This document shows, one piece after another, positions 16,681 through 24,134 of a stretch of DNA of 33,634 nucleotides. The stretch comes from Chitinophagales bacterium. Its GTDB lineage: Bacteria; Bacteroidota; Bacteroidia; Chitinophagales; JADIYW01. The translations under genes and the position numbers were made by a program. The notes below the pieces were generated by a model, which worked only from the letters and a program-made list of their open reading frames with translations, was not told where the DNA came from and did not search any database. Every line of letters begins with the position of its first letter. Position 1 is the stretch's first letter. The DNA lies in assembly GCA_017984135.1 (NCBI GenBank), contig JAGNZZ010000027.1:1-33634 (forward strand), read 5' to 3'.

Positions 16681-17811
16681 TTAATTTTTAGTAGAATCAG
16701 AAGGTGTTGCATTGCTTTCTGAAGCAACATATAAATCGCCTTGTTTTTCTTTTGCTCCTGGAGGATTGGTTCCTTGAATAGATTCAATAAAACTTGCTAA
16801 TTGTGCTATTTGTGTTGGTGAGAAATCTTCTTTCCATGATTTCATACCTTTATCTACAATTCCATATTTAATACTTTTAAACACATGGCTGATGGAACCA
16901 CCATGCAACCAATAAGCATCTGTTAAATTGGGTCCAACACCACCTTGTCCTTTGTCACCATGACAAGCGCCGCAGTTAGTATTATATAATTTCATACCCG
17001 ATGCAATACCTGCTGCATCTAGCATGGCTACATTATTTTCATCCACTTGGTTGCCTTCTAATTTCAATAAGGAATCTTGTAAAATTTTAGCCTCTCGCAT
17101 TTCTATTTCAAATTCTTGCTCTTGCGTAAGTGCAGTATGTCCAATTTCAAATCGGTAATAGTAAATGCCGGCAGCCACAATAGATAAAGCAAAAGCAATG
17201 GTAAACCATGGTGGTGTGATATTATCTAACTCTCGAATTCCATCGTAATCATGTCCTAAGTCGATTTCACCTTCTTCTTCAATCGATTTTAATTGATTGA
17301 ATTTCTCCCATAACGTTAATTCTTTTATGTCATTGGATTTTTTAAGTTGGTCAATTCCGGTTAAGAATTTCAACATCTTAATAAAATAAAGTATTATGGC
17401 AATTTCAATTAAGATAATTAGTATAAAAGCATAAAAATAAATGGTTGATTTTACCGATGCCGATGCTTCTGTTGCTACTGATTTTACACTTTCTGCAGCG
17501 GCAGGTTCTTGAGCAAAAGTTAAAGCAGATACCATTAACAATCCGATAAAAACAGAAATGTTTTTAAATGTTTTTTTATTGGCTTTGAATAAATCGATAG
17601 CACTGCTAACTGTTGTCGCTAAAACAATAATGATTAATAATAAAACACATGCTATTATGCACAAAACGGTATTCACAGATAGTGAGATGGAGCTTGTGTC
17701 GTTTTTAGCTATTGATGTAGCTGTTGCTACTGCCTCTTGCGCAATTATTGAGCTTGAAGAAATAAATAAGAGAATTAAAACACTGAGGAAGTTTATAAGT
17801 TGCTTTTTCAT
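16681..17811 (-). CDS. ccoP: cbb3-type cytochrome c oxidase subunit III, CcoP (single heme)
   Basis: CcoP is the c-type cytochrome subunit that passes electrons to CcoO/CcoN. The 376-aa protein has a FixP_N-like part (PPWFTIAFALSIVAAGIYYYRFEIGH) and one cytochrome c domain with NCGACHGDKGQGGVGPNL (C280, C283, H284). A Met that could be the axial ligand is in GMKSWKEDFSP. Proteobacterial CcoP carries two hemes; this one has one, as is common in Bacteroidota. The N-terminus is unusual: two similar units (residues about 7-75 and 84-148), each with a hydrophobic helix ending in AQE, an Ala/Ser-rich linker and a second helix. ccoQ precedes it by 12 bp. Confidence 0.92.
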   Translation of the reverse strand: MKKQLINFLSVLILLFISSSSIIAQEAVATATSIAKNDTSSISLSVNTVLCIIACVLLLIIIVLATTVSSAIDLFKANKKTFKNISVFIGLLMVSALTFAQEPAAAESVKSVATEASASVKSTIYFYAFILIILIEIAIILYFIKMLKFLTGIDQLKKSNDIKELTLWEKFNQLKSIEEEGEIDLGHDYDGIRELDNITPPWFTIAFALSIVAAGIYYYRFEIGHTALTQEQEFEIEMREAKILQDSLLKLEGNQVDENNVAMLDAAGIASGMKLYNTNCGACHGDKGQGGVGPNLTDAYWLHGGSISHVFKSIKYGIVDKGMKSWKEDFSPTQIAQLASFIESIQGTNPPGAKEKQGDLYVASESNATPSDSTKN

Positions 17812-17823
17812 TTGCTATGTAGT

Positions 17824-18000
17824 TTATTTTTCATTATTTTCTTTATCCAAAGGAATATTTCCCATATAAGAAATAAAGCCACTATCTTGTTGGGTTACCC
17901 AAATACTTACTGCTGTAAAAAACAATACAAATATCAGAAGGGAAGCCATTGGATAAATTCCAATTCCAGTGATATTTTCTAAATAATTAATGAATTTCAT
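17824..18000 (-). CDS. ccoQ: cbb3 oxidase small subunit CcoQ/FixQ-like
   Basis: A 58-aa frame fills the gap between ccoNO and ccoP exactly, with ATG at 18000 and TAA at 17824. It has one membrane helix (YPMASLLIFVLFFTAVSIWV, residues about 16-35) followed by a short polar tail ending GNIPLDKENNEK. This is the CcoQ/FixQ layout of one helix and a hydrophilic C-terminus with an aspartate near the end. Spacing is 11 bp from ccoNO and 12 bp to ccoP, consistent with a gene in the operon. CcoQ stabilises the oxidase complex. Sequence conservation in this family is low, so the call depends partly on position. Confidence 0.85.
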   Translation of the reverse strand: MKFINYLENITGIGIYPMASLLIFVLFFTAVSIWVTQQDSGFISYMGNIPLDKENNEK

Positions 18001-18011
18001 TTTTTATAATT

Positions 18012-20129
18012 TTAATTTTTGTTTTCTACTTTAATATCTTTCCCCATTCGTTGTAAGTAAGCAATTAAAGCAACGATTTCTTTTTTACTGCTGATTTCAA
18101 TTTTATCCTTCTTTAAACTTCGGGCGATTTTTTCAGCTTGTTTTTCTAAATCTTTATTGGCTTTTGCTTCATAACCATCTTCATAAGGTACTCCTAAATT
18201 TCTCATGGCATGAATTTTTGAATTGGTAGAAGAAATATCTAAATCGTTTTCAAACAACCAAGGATATCTTGGCATAATGGAACCTGGTGCCATTGAGGTA
18301 GGTTCTAACATGTGGTTAAAGTGCCAGCTATCTGGATATTTTCCACCAATACGAGCTAAATCAGGTCCGGTTCGTTTGCTTCCCCATTGATATGGATGAT
18401 CGTAAACAAACTCACCTGCTTTGGAATATTCTCCATAGCGCATTACCTCATGTCTAAATGGACGTATCATTTGAGAGTGACAGTTATAACAACCTTCACG
18501 GACATAAATATCTCTTCCTTGCAGTTCTAATGGTGTATATGGTTTTACACTTGCAATTGTAGGTATGTTTGTTTTAATCATAAAGGTTGGAATAATTTCA
18601 AATAAGCCACCTAATGAAACCACAAACAAGCTTAATACCAATAGCAATACGGGTTTTCTTTCAATAACACTGTGCCAGAAAGATTTCCCTGTTTGTACAT
18701 ATTTTTTAGCTAATGGTGCTGCTTCTGCTTCTTCACGCTCTACAAATGTTCCACTCTTAGCTGTTTTAATTAAGTTGTAAACCATTAATATAACACCACT
18801 TAAAAATAATGTTCCACCAACAGCACGCATAATATAGAACGGCACTACGGATTGAACAACGTCTATAAATTGATATTGCAATTGACCTTCTGGAGTAAAT
18901 GCTTTAAACATGAAGTAGGAACGGAATGCCGCCCAATACATTGGTATAGCATATAATAAAATACCGAATGTTCCAATTAAGAAATGTGTACTTGCTAATT
19001 TTTTAGAGTATAATTCTGTTCTATATAACCTTGGGATTAACCAATATAACATACCGAATGTTAAAAACCCATTCCAACCTAATGCTCCAATATGCACGTG
19101 TGCTACTGTCCAATCGCTATAATGCGAAATGGCATTTACATTTTTTAAGGATAACATTGGTCCTTCAAAAGTAGCCATACCATAACAGGTTACTCCTACT
19201 ACGAAGAATTTCAATATAGGATCCTCACGAACTTTATCCCAAGCACCACGAAGTGTAAATAGACCATTTAGCATTCCACCCCAACTTGGCAATAACAACA
19301 TAATTGAAAATACAGTTCCTAATGATTGTGCCCATTGAGGTAAAGCTGTATATAACAAATGATGTGGACCAGCCCAGATGTATAAAAATATAATAGACCA
19401 AAAATGTACAATACTTAATCGGTAAGAATATACAGGACGATTCGCTGCTTTTGGTAAGAAATAATACATCAGTCCTAAATATGGAGTCGTTAAGAAAAAT
19501 GCGACCGCATTGTGTCCATACCACCATTGAACTAATGCATCTTGCACACCGGCATAAACAGAATAACTTTTAAATAAAGAAACTGGAACCTCTAAAGAGT
19601 TTACGATATGCAACATGGCCACTGTTACCCATGATGCTAAGAAGAACCAAATAGCCACATATAAATGACGCTCTCTTCTTCGCAATATGGTCATAAACAT
19701 ATTGATACCAAAAACCACCCAGATAACAGTTATAGCGATATCTAAAGGCCATTCTAATTCAGCGTATTCTTTTGAAGTAGTATATCCAGCCATTAAGGTA
19801 ACTGCTGCAGCTACAATTATTAACTGCCAACCCCAAAAATGAATTTTACCTAAAACTTCACTAAACATTGGTGTTTTTAATAAACGAGGCAAAGAATAAT
19901 ATACTGCAGTAAAAATTCCATTTCCTACAAATGCAAAAATAACCGCATTGGTATGCACTGGACGTAAACGTCCAAATGTGGTAGCAGCTAAATCTAGATT
20001 TAATGCTGGAAAGGCTAATTGAAAAGCAGCAATTACACCTACTAACATTCCGACAACACCCCAAAACATGGTGGCTGTTGCAAAATACTTAGATAGTTTG
20101 TTGTCGTAATAAAATTTTTCTAATTCCAT
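18012..20129 (-). CDS. ccoNO: Fused cbb3 cytochrome oxidase subunits I and II (CcoNO)
   Basis: The 705-aa protein is CcoN fused to CcoO. Residues about 1-480 are the twelve-helix catalytic subunit with heme- and copper-ligand histidines in RPVHTNAVIFAF, QWWYGHNAVAFFLTTP, WAGPHHLLYTALPQW and VAHVHIGALGWNGF. After a linker, residues about 490-705 are CcoO, with one membrane anchor (KPVLLLVLSLFVVSLGG), heme c motif GCYNCHSQMIRPF, the segment RTGPDLARIGGKYPD, and MPRYPWLFEN carrying the probable axial Met. Together these reduce O2 to water with high affinity. The fusion is a known Bacteroidota arrangement and there is no stop or frameshift at the junction. ccoS ends 16 bp upstream. Confidence 0.96.
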   Translation of the reverse strand: MELEKFYYDNKLSKYFATATMFWGVVGMLVGVIAAFQLAFPALNLDLAATTFGRLRPVHTNAVIFAFVGNGIFTAVYYSLPRLLKTPMFSEVLGKIHFWGWQLIIVAAAVTLMAGYTTSKEYAELEWPLDIAITVIWVVFGINMFMTILRRRERHLYVAIWFFLASWVTVAMLHIVNSLEVPVSLFKSYSVYAGVQDALVQWWYGHNAVAFFLTTPYLGLMYYFLPKAANRPVYSYRLSIVHFWSIIFLYIWAGPHHLLYTALPQWAQSLGTVFSIMLLLPSWGGMLNGLFTLRGAWDKVREDPILKFFVVGVTCYGMATFEGPMLSLKNVNAISHYSDWTVAHVHIGALGWNGFLTFGMLYWLIPRLYRTELYSKKLASTHFLIGTFGILLYAIPMYWAAFRSYFMFKAFTPEGQLQYQFIDVVQSVVPFYIMRAVGGTLFLSGVILMVYNLIKTAKSGTFVEREEAEAAPLAKKYVQTGKSFWHSVIERKPVLLLVLSLFVVSLGGLFEIIPTFMIKTNIPTIASVKPYTPLELQGRDIYVREGCYNCHSQMIRPFRHEVMRYGEYSKAGEFVYDHPYQWGSKRTGPDLARIGGKYPDSWHFNHMLEPTSMAPGSIMPRYPWLFENDLDISSTNSKIHAMRNLGVPYEDGYEAKANKDLEKQAEKIARSLKKDKIEISSKKEIVALIAYLQRMGKDIKVENKN

Positions 20130-20145
20130 AATGTTACTTAATTTA

Positions 20146-20307
20146 CTATATTGGTTTGTCTTCTATTTTTGTATCGTCGAATAAGATGCGTCTGGATGGT
20201 GAATAATCATCTTCATATTGCTTGTCTTTTACATTCCATAAAAATGCAATTAGAAATCCTAATGAAATGATTAAGCTACCCACTAACATTATTATGATTA
20301 CACTCAT
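20146..20307 (-). CDS. ccoS: cbb3 oxidase assembly protein CcoS
   Basis: The 53-aa protein starts MSVIIIMLVGSLIISLGF, a single membrane helix, followed by AFLWNVKDKQYEDDYSPSRR and ILFDDTK, the conserved tail of CcoS. CcoS is needed for cofactor insertion into cbb3 oxidases. The frame is also open from an ATG at 20364 that overlaps the ccoI stop codon in an ATGA. That would add 19 basic residues not expected in the family, and a TAnnTTTG element lies between the two starts, so 20307 is preferred. Confidence 0.88.
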   Translation of the reverse strand: MSVIIIMLVGSLIISLGFLIAFLWNVKDKQYEDDYSPSRRILFDDTKIEDKPI

Positions 20308-20319
20308 ACTTCTTGTTTG

Positions 20320-20327
20320 CAAAAATA
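20320..20327 (-). promoter_or_regulatory. -7 promoter element before ccoS
   Basis: TATTTTTG on the minus strand ends 12 nt before the ccoS start. No -33 TTG is visible, which suits an activator-dependent promoter. An FNR-like palindrome is centred about 60 bp upstream of the element's downstream edge. It would let ccoS-NO-Q-P-G-H be transcribed separately from ccoI. Confidence 0.4.
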
Positions 20328-20360
20328 AAAATATACTTAATTTTTTCCTAATAGTAGATG

Positions 20361-22796
20361 TCATTGAACCACATGATTTTTATCATGTTTTGTCAGCTTC
20401 AACCTGCTTGCTGAAAATTTACTTAAAGAATAGGTTAATAAAATAATACTAACAGAACTGCAAGGCATGAGTATGGCTGCTATAAAGGGCGATAAAATGC
20501 CTTGTACTGCGTAAAATAATCCGATAACATTATAAACAAATGATACAACAAAACAAATTAATATTATTTTTTGTGCATATTTTGCTAGCTGAATAAATCT
20601 ATCCAAATTGGAGAACTGAGATGCCTCTAAAATACCATCACAAGCAGGACTAAAATTATTTGCATTTTCAGTAATGGAAATTCCTACATTACTTTGTTTA
20701 AGTGCACCTGCATCATTTAAACCATCGCCTACCATCATCACATTTAAGTGTTTTGTTTCTTGCAAATAATGGATATATGCTAGTTTGTCATCTGGTTTTT
20801 GTTCAAATAATATATCAGCTGTTTTTCCTAATACTTCTTGCAGATTTTGTTGTTCAGCATTATTATCACCTGATAAAACGGACAATGAAAATGATTTTTT
20901 TAATTGTTCTATTAGTGTTGAAAATCCAAATCTATATTGATTGACAATTTTAAATTCACCATAAATTTCATCGTCAATTTTTATATAAACGGAACTGCTA
21001 TTAGAAACTTCCTTTTTATTGGATGGATTTATAAATATTGCAGAACCAATTTTAAAATATTTTTCATGTATCCATCCTTCAATGCCTTTTCCATGTGTTT
21101 CTTTGAAATGCTGTACTTCTTCGTCTGAGCTACTCATTAAATAGTTGATAATTGCTTTGTTTAATGGATGCGAAGACTGCCTTAACAATGCAGTTATTGA
21201 AATTTTATCTTCTTTAGAAATTAATTTACCAATATACATTACTTGCATGGATGCATTTTTGGTAAGTGTACCTGTTTTATCAAAAACAATATGATTAATT
21301 TTTGACATATTTTCAATTACGTCTGCGTGTCTTAAATAGAATTTATTTTTATTAAAAATATTCATCATGATGCCGTTCGTATAAGTAGATGCTAGTAACA
21401 ATGTACATGGACAAGCTACAATTAAAACAGTAGTAATTGCATTCCACATTAATGTATATTCGTTTCTATTGTACCAAAATAATGCGCCAACGGCTGCTAT
21501 CAACAAGACAATTAGCGTAAAGTATTTAGACAATGCATGGATAAACGAATTTGTTCTATTTTCTTTATGTTTAAAAATATCTTTATTCCATAAATTTGTC
21601 AAGTAACTTTGTGAAACTTCTTTAACAACGACCAATTCTAAAGCACCTGCAATTTGTTTTCCACCGGCATAAATTATCTCACCAATATTTTTATAAACAG
21701 GCAAACTTTCACCACTTACAAAACTGTAATCAATTTCTGCTTTCCCTTTCGACAAAATAGCATCAACGGGAATTAGTTCATTATTATATACTTGAATGGT
21801 ATCACCAACTTTAACTTTATCTATTGTAGTTGGAATGGATTTTTCATCGACTAACACATTCACCGCCACTGGAAAAAATGATTTATAATCTCGATCAAAT
21901 GAAATAGATTGGTAACTTTTATCTTGTAAATATCTTCCAATCAACATAAAAAAAACAATGCCACTCATGCTATCGAAATAGCCAATACCTGAACCTAAAA
22001 ATACTTCATACAAACTTCGCAAAAAGGTGATTAGAACAGCCAAAGCCACTGGCACATCGATATTAAGGTGTTTATGTCGTATGCCTTTCCATGCTGCTAT
22101 AAAAAAATCGGAAGCAGCATAAAAAAAGACAGGCAGCGAAAAAACCACAATCAATATTTTCAATACTTTTTGGATATCTGTTTCCAAAACACTATCTGTC
22201 ACTAAATATTCTGGAATGCTCATCATCATAATATTGGCAAAACAAAATCCAGCAACTCCAATTTTGTACAATTTGTTTGTAGATGAAAATTTTATTTTTT
22301 CACCTTGAAATTCATTTAAACTAATGTGTGGTTCGTAGCCAATAGTTGCGAGTGTTTCTACCACTTTTCGCATTGTAGTGTTTGATTCATCAAAAATTAA
22401 GAATACTTCTTTTTTTACAAAATTTACGGTTGAAGATACCACGCCCGTATTTATTTTATGTATATTTTCTAACAGCCATAAACATGAACTGCAATGCATT
22501 TGAGGTAAATAAAATGTAACATGCGTTTGTTTGCCATCTGTAAATTGAATCAATTTTTGAACGGTTGAAACATCGTCTAAAAAGGAGAATTTATTTTCTC
22601 TAATTTTAATCTTTTGTGTTAATCCTGGGTTTTCATTTAAATCGTAATAGGTGCACAATTCGTTTTCATTCAAAATTTCATATACGAGTTTACAGCCATC
22701 GCAACAGAATAATTTATCCTTTAACTTTATTCTGTCATTTGTACAATTTTCACCGCAATGGTAACAACTTGTAGAAATGTTTTCAGATAACTTCAT
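20361..22796 (-). CDS. ccoI: Copper-translocating P-type ATPase CcoI
   Basis: CcoI exports copper across the inner membrane for assembly of the cbb3 binuclear centre. The 811-aa protein begins with a Cys-rich segment (CYHCGENC, FCCDGCKLVYEIL) found in CcoI-type ATPases. An HMA domain with MHCSSCLW follows, then eight expected membrane helices with the CPC ion site (C462-P463-C464). Further on are the phosphorylated Asp in DKTGTLT (D506), an SSHPLNKAI nucleotide-binding HP motif, and GDGLNDAGALKQS. Length is typical. Its start overlaps the hemerythrin/RIC-like gene by 14 bp, so it is translationally linked to it. Its 3' end carries an FNR-like palindrome that probably serves the ccoS promoter. 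Confidence 0.95.
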   Translation of the reverse strand: MKLSENISTSCYHCGENCTNDRIKLKDKLFCCDGCKLVYEILNENELCTYYDLNENPGLTQKIKIRENKFSFLDDVSTVQKLIQFTDGKQTHVTFYLPQMHCSSCLWLLENIHKINTGVVSSTVNFVKKEVFLIFDESNTTMRKVVETLATIGYEPHISLNEFQGEKIKFSSTNKLYKIGVAGFCFANIMMMSIPEYLVTDSVLETDIQKVLKILIVVFSLPVFFYAASDFFIAAWKGIRHKHLNIDVPVALAVLITFLRSLYEVFLGSGIGYFDSMSGIVFFMLIGRYLQDKSYQSISFDRDYKSFFPVAVNVLVDEKSIPTTIDKVKVGDTIQVYNNELIPVDAILSKGKAEIDYSFVSGESLPVYKNIGEIIYAGGKQIAGALELVVVKEVSQSYLTNLWNKDIFKHKENRTNSFIHALSKYFTLIVLLIAAVGALFWYNRNEYTLMWNAITTVLIVACPCTLLLASTYTNGIMMNIFNKNKFYLRHADVIENMSKINHIVFDKTGTLTKNASMQVMYIGKLISKEDKISITALLRQSSHPLNKAIINYLMSSSDEEVQHFKETHGKGIEGWIHEKYFKIGSAIFINPSNKKEVSNSSSVYIKIDDEIYGEFKIVNQYRFGFSTLIEQLKKSFSLSVLSGDNNAEQQNLQEVLGKTADILFEQKPDDKLAYIHYLQETKHLNVMMVGDGLNDAGALKQSNVGISITENANNFSPACDGILEASQFSNLDRFIQLAKYAQKIILICFVVSFVYNVIGLFYAVQGILSPFIAAILMPCSSVSIILLTYSLSKFSASRLKLTKHDKNHVVQ
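20374..20385 (-). promoter_or_regulatory. FNR-like box in the 3' end of ccoI, upstream of ccoS-ccoNO
   Basis: The core is TGAT-TTTT-ATCA inside the longer palindrome ACATGAT-TTTT-ATCATGT (20371-20388). It matches the FNR half-site spacing (TTGAT-N4-ATCAA) with C/A or T/G in the outermost position. The centre is about 64 bp upstream of the transcription start expected from the TATTTTTG element at 20320-20327, similar to an upstream (class I-like) activator position. Confidence 0.6.
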
Positions 22797-23277
22797 GATT
22801 GGGTACTTGATTTATTTTCGACCACAAGTAGTTTTCTTTTATATAGAATATAAACAGAATCGATTGTTCTAAATTAAATAATTCATTACAACAAATTTCG
22901 TGTGTGCTTGTCCATTCAGGTTTAGCTACGTAATTATTCATCAAATATCGTATTTTTTCCAATAATCTATTGATTCTTTTATGAATCTCATTAGTAGGCT
23001 CTAAATTTATTTTTGTAGAATTATTGGAAATAAGATGTGGAAATAAAATTAATTTGTCTTTGGTAAATAATTGTCTTGTTTCTTTAAAGATAATGTCCAC
23101 CAAACTATTTAATAAGTCATTCGTTTGAGAATCGTCTTCTTGCAATAACTCAAACACATATTTTTGAGTTATTTCTATATTAGATAATACTTGTAAATAT
23201 ATTCTATTTTCTAAATAATTACATAATGATTTGGGTTCAAAGTTAGAAAAATTGATTGTACACAAGTTTTGCATCAT
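22783..23277 (-). CDS. Degenerate hemerythrin/RIC (YtfE/ScdA)-like protein, first gene of the ccoI operon
   Basis: The 164-aa soluble protein looks by eye like the hemerythrin part of RIC di-iron proteins. TKDKLILFPHL stands where the family has HxxKEExxLFPxI. EPTNEIHKRINRLLEKIRYLMNNY stands where it has a segment of the type ExEHDxxGxxLxxIxxLTNNY. FIFYIKENYLWSKI stands where it has LxxHIxLENNILFPKA. At most of these places the iron-ligand His/Glu is replaced (for example HD to HK shifted, HIxLEN to YIKEN), and the N-terminal ScdA domain is missing. It may be a structural or regulatory relic. It overlaps ccoI by 14 bp and follows the FNR-type regulator, with two FNR-like boxes before it. The start may be 23277 or the next ATG at 23274. 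Confidence 0.65.
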   Translation of the reverse strand: MMQNLCTINFSNFEPKSLCNYLENRIYLQVLSNIEITQKYVFELLQEDDSQTNDLLNSLVDIIFKETRQLFTKDKLILFPHLISNNSTKINLEPTNEIHKRINRLLEKIRYLMNNYVAKPEWTSTHEICCNELFNLEQSILFIFYIKENYLWSKINQVPNHEVI

Positions 23278-23291
23278 TACTTAATTTATTA

Positions 23292-23299
23292 CAAAAGTA
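23292..23299 (-). promoter_or_regulatory. -7 promoter element of the RIC-like/ccoI operon
   Basis: TACTTTTG (TAnnTTTG) on the minus strand, 14 nt before the start codon. No TTG is found at the -33 position. The nearer FNR-like palindrome is centred about 36 bp upstream of the downstream edge of this element, close to where a class II FNR site sits. Confidence 0.5.
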
Positions 23300-23322
23300 G
23301 TGTGTAAAATAAAAATATAGGC

Positions 23323-23334
23323 TGATGTGCATCA
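23323..23334 (-). promoter_or_regulatory. FNR-like box, proximal, before the RIC-like/ccoI operon
   Basis: Core TGAT-GTGC-ATCA, within the perfect palindrome CTGATG-TG-CATCAG (23322-23335). It lies between the fnr stop and the RIC-like start, about 40 bp upstream of the expected transcription start. It is centred exactly 22 bp (two helical turns) from the distal box. Confidence 0.65.
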
Positions 23335-23339
23335 GACAT

Positions 23340-23361
23340 AAACATGATTAAAATCATGTTT
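23340..23361 (-). promoter_or_regulatory. FNR-like box, distal, as a 22-bp perfect palindrome after fnr
   Basis: Two 10-bp arms, AAACATGATT and AATCATGTTT, are separated by AA. The FNR-type core TGAT-TAAA-ATCA is at 23345-23356. It begins right after the fnr stop codon. It could also form an RNA hairpin ending the fnr transcript, but no U-tract follows, and the core matches the other four boxes, so an operator is favoured. Confidence 0.65.
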
Positions 23362-23362
23362 G

Positions 23363-24070
23363 TTAGTCGTAAATATTGGCTGTTTTAATCAGCTTTGGTA
23401 AGTTGACAATTTTTATTTTCTTTCCGGAAAGTTCAATAATTTTTTCTTTATTAAATTCCGACAACAATCGAATGGTGGTTTCTGTTGCTGTGCCTACGAG
23501 GTTGGCAATTTCTTCGCGTGTTAATGCAATATTGATATTGCTTTCTGCATCAATTCCGTATGTTTCTTTTAAAAATAAAATAGTTTCGGCTACACGTTCG
23601 CGTACCGGTTTTTGTGCTAAATGGGTGATTTTTTCTTCGGCATTTCTCAATTCATTGGATAGAATTTTCATCATTTCAAAAGACATTGCGGCGTCTTTTT
23701 GAAGAATTTTCATAAAAATATCTCGTGGTATAAAACATACATTACAATCTTCTAAAGTAGTGGCAGTGGCACTGTACCTATCTCCCGAAAGCAATGCTTT
23801 ATACCCAATAATATCACCAGGTTTGGCTAAACGAACAATCTGCTCTTTCCCTTCGTCGCCAAGCATAGAAATCTTAATTTTTCCTGCATTTATACAATAA
23901 ACGCCTGAAGCATAAGAGCCTTCTTTAAAAATTGTTTCTCCTTTTTTAAATGTTGAGCAAATTTTTTCAGCATCAATTTCTGCCACTATATCATTTTCGG
24001 ATTTACAGAAAACCGATTGAAATCGAGTATTACAATGTTTACAATCTACGTGCTCAAATGTAGGTTTCAT
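23363..24070 (-). CDS. Crp/Fnr family oxygen-responsive transcription regulator (FNR-type)
   Basis: The 235-aa protein has a cyclic-nucleotide-binding-like beta barrel (GETIFKEGSYASGVYCINAGKI, KPGDIIGYKALLSGDRYSAT), a dimer helix, and a C-terminal winged helix-turn-helix with TREEIANLVGTATETTIRLL. N-terminal C10-x2-C13-x8-C22, plus C112 in NVCFIPRDIF at the place of E. coli FNR Cys122, suggest a [4Fe-4S] oxygen-sensing cluster. The recognition helix keeps Glu and Arg (TETTIR), which read TGA/TCA half-sites. It sits between miaE-hemF and the cbb3 genes, and five FNR-like boxes flank these units. One of them (24123-24134) is upstream of its own start, so autoregulation is likely. Confidence 0.9.
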   Translation of the reverse strand: MKPTFEHVDCKHCNTRFQSVFCKSENDIVAEIDAEKICSTFKKGETIFKEGSYASGVYCINAGKIKISMLGDEGKEQIVRLAKPGDIIGYKALLSGDRYSATATTLEDCNVCFIPRDIFMKILQKDAAMSFEMMKILSNELRNAEEKITHLAQKPVRERVAETILFLKETYGIDAESNINIALTREEIANLVGTATETTIRLLSEFNKEKIIELSGKKIKIVNLPKLIKTANIYD

Positions 24071-24122
24071 ACTTCGTAAAGATACATTATTTATTACTAT
24101 AATCTGTCATAAAGAAATTAAA

Positions 24123-24134
24123 TGATTAATATCA
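24123..24134 (-). promoter_or_regulatory. FNR-like box upstream of fnr, overlapping the hemF stop codon
   Basis: Core TGAT-TAAT-ATCA; on the minus strand the wider sequence is TTTTGATATTAATCATTT. The centre is 58 bp upstream of the fnr ATG, and a near-consensus TATCTTTA element lies at 24077-24084. It may mediate fnr autoregulation. The overlap with coding sequence makes chance occurrence a little more likely than for the intergenic boxes. Confidence 0.5.

Noticed and set aside
17225..17236. TGATATTATCTA in ccoP as a sixth FNR-like box
   Set aside because: The second half does not match ATCA at the required spacing and it lies mid-gene with no promoter element nearby.
23340..23361. The 22-bp palindrome as a simple transcription terminator of fnr
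   Set aside because: No U-tract follows on the minus strand, and its core matches four other FNR-like boxes; a secondary hairpin role remains possible.
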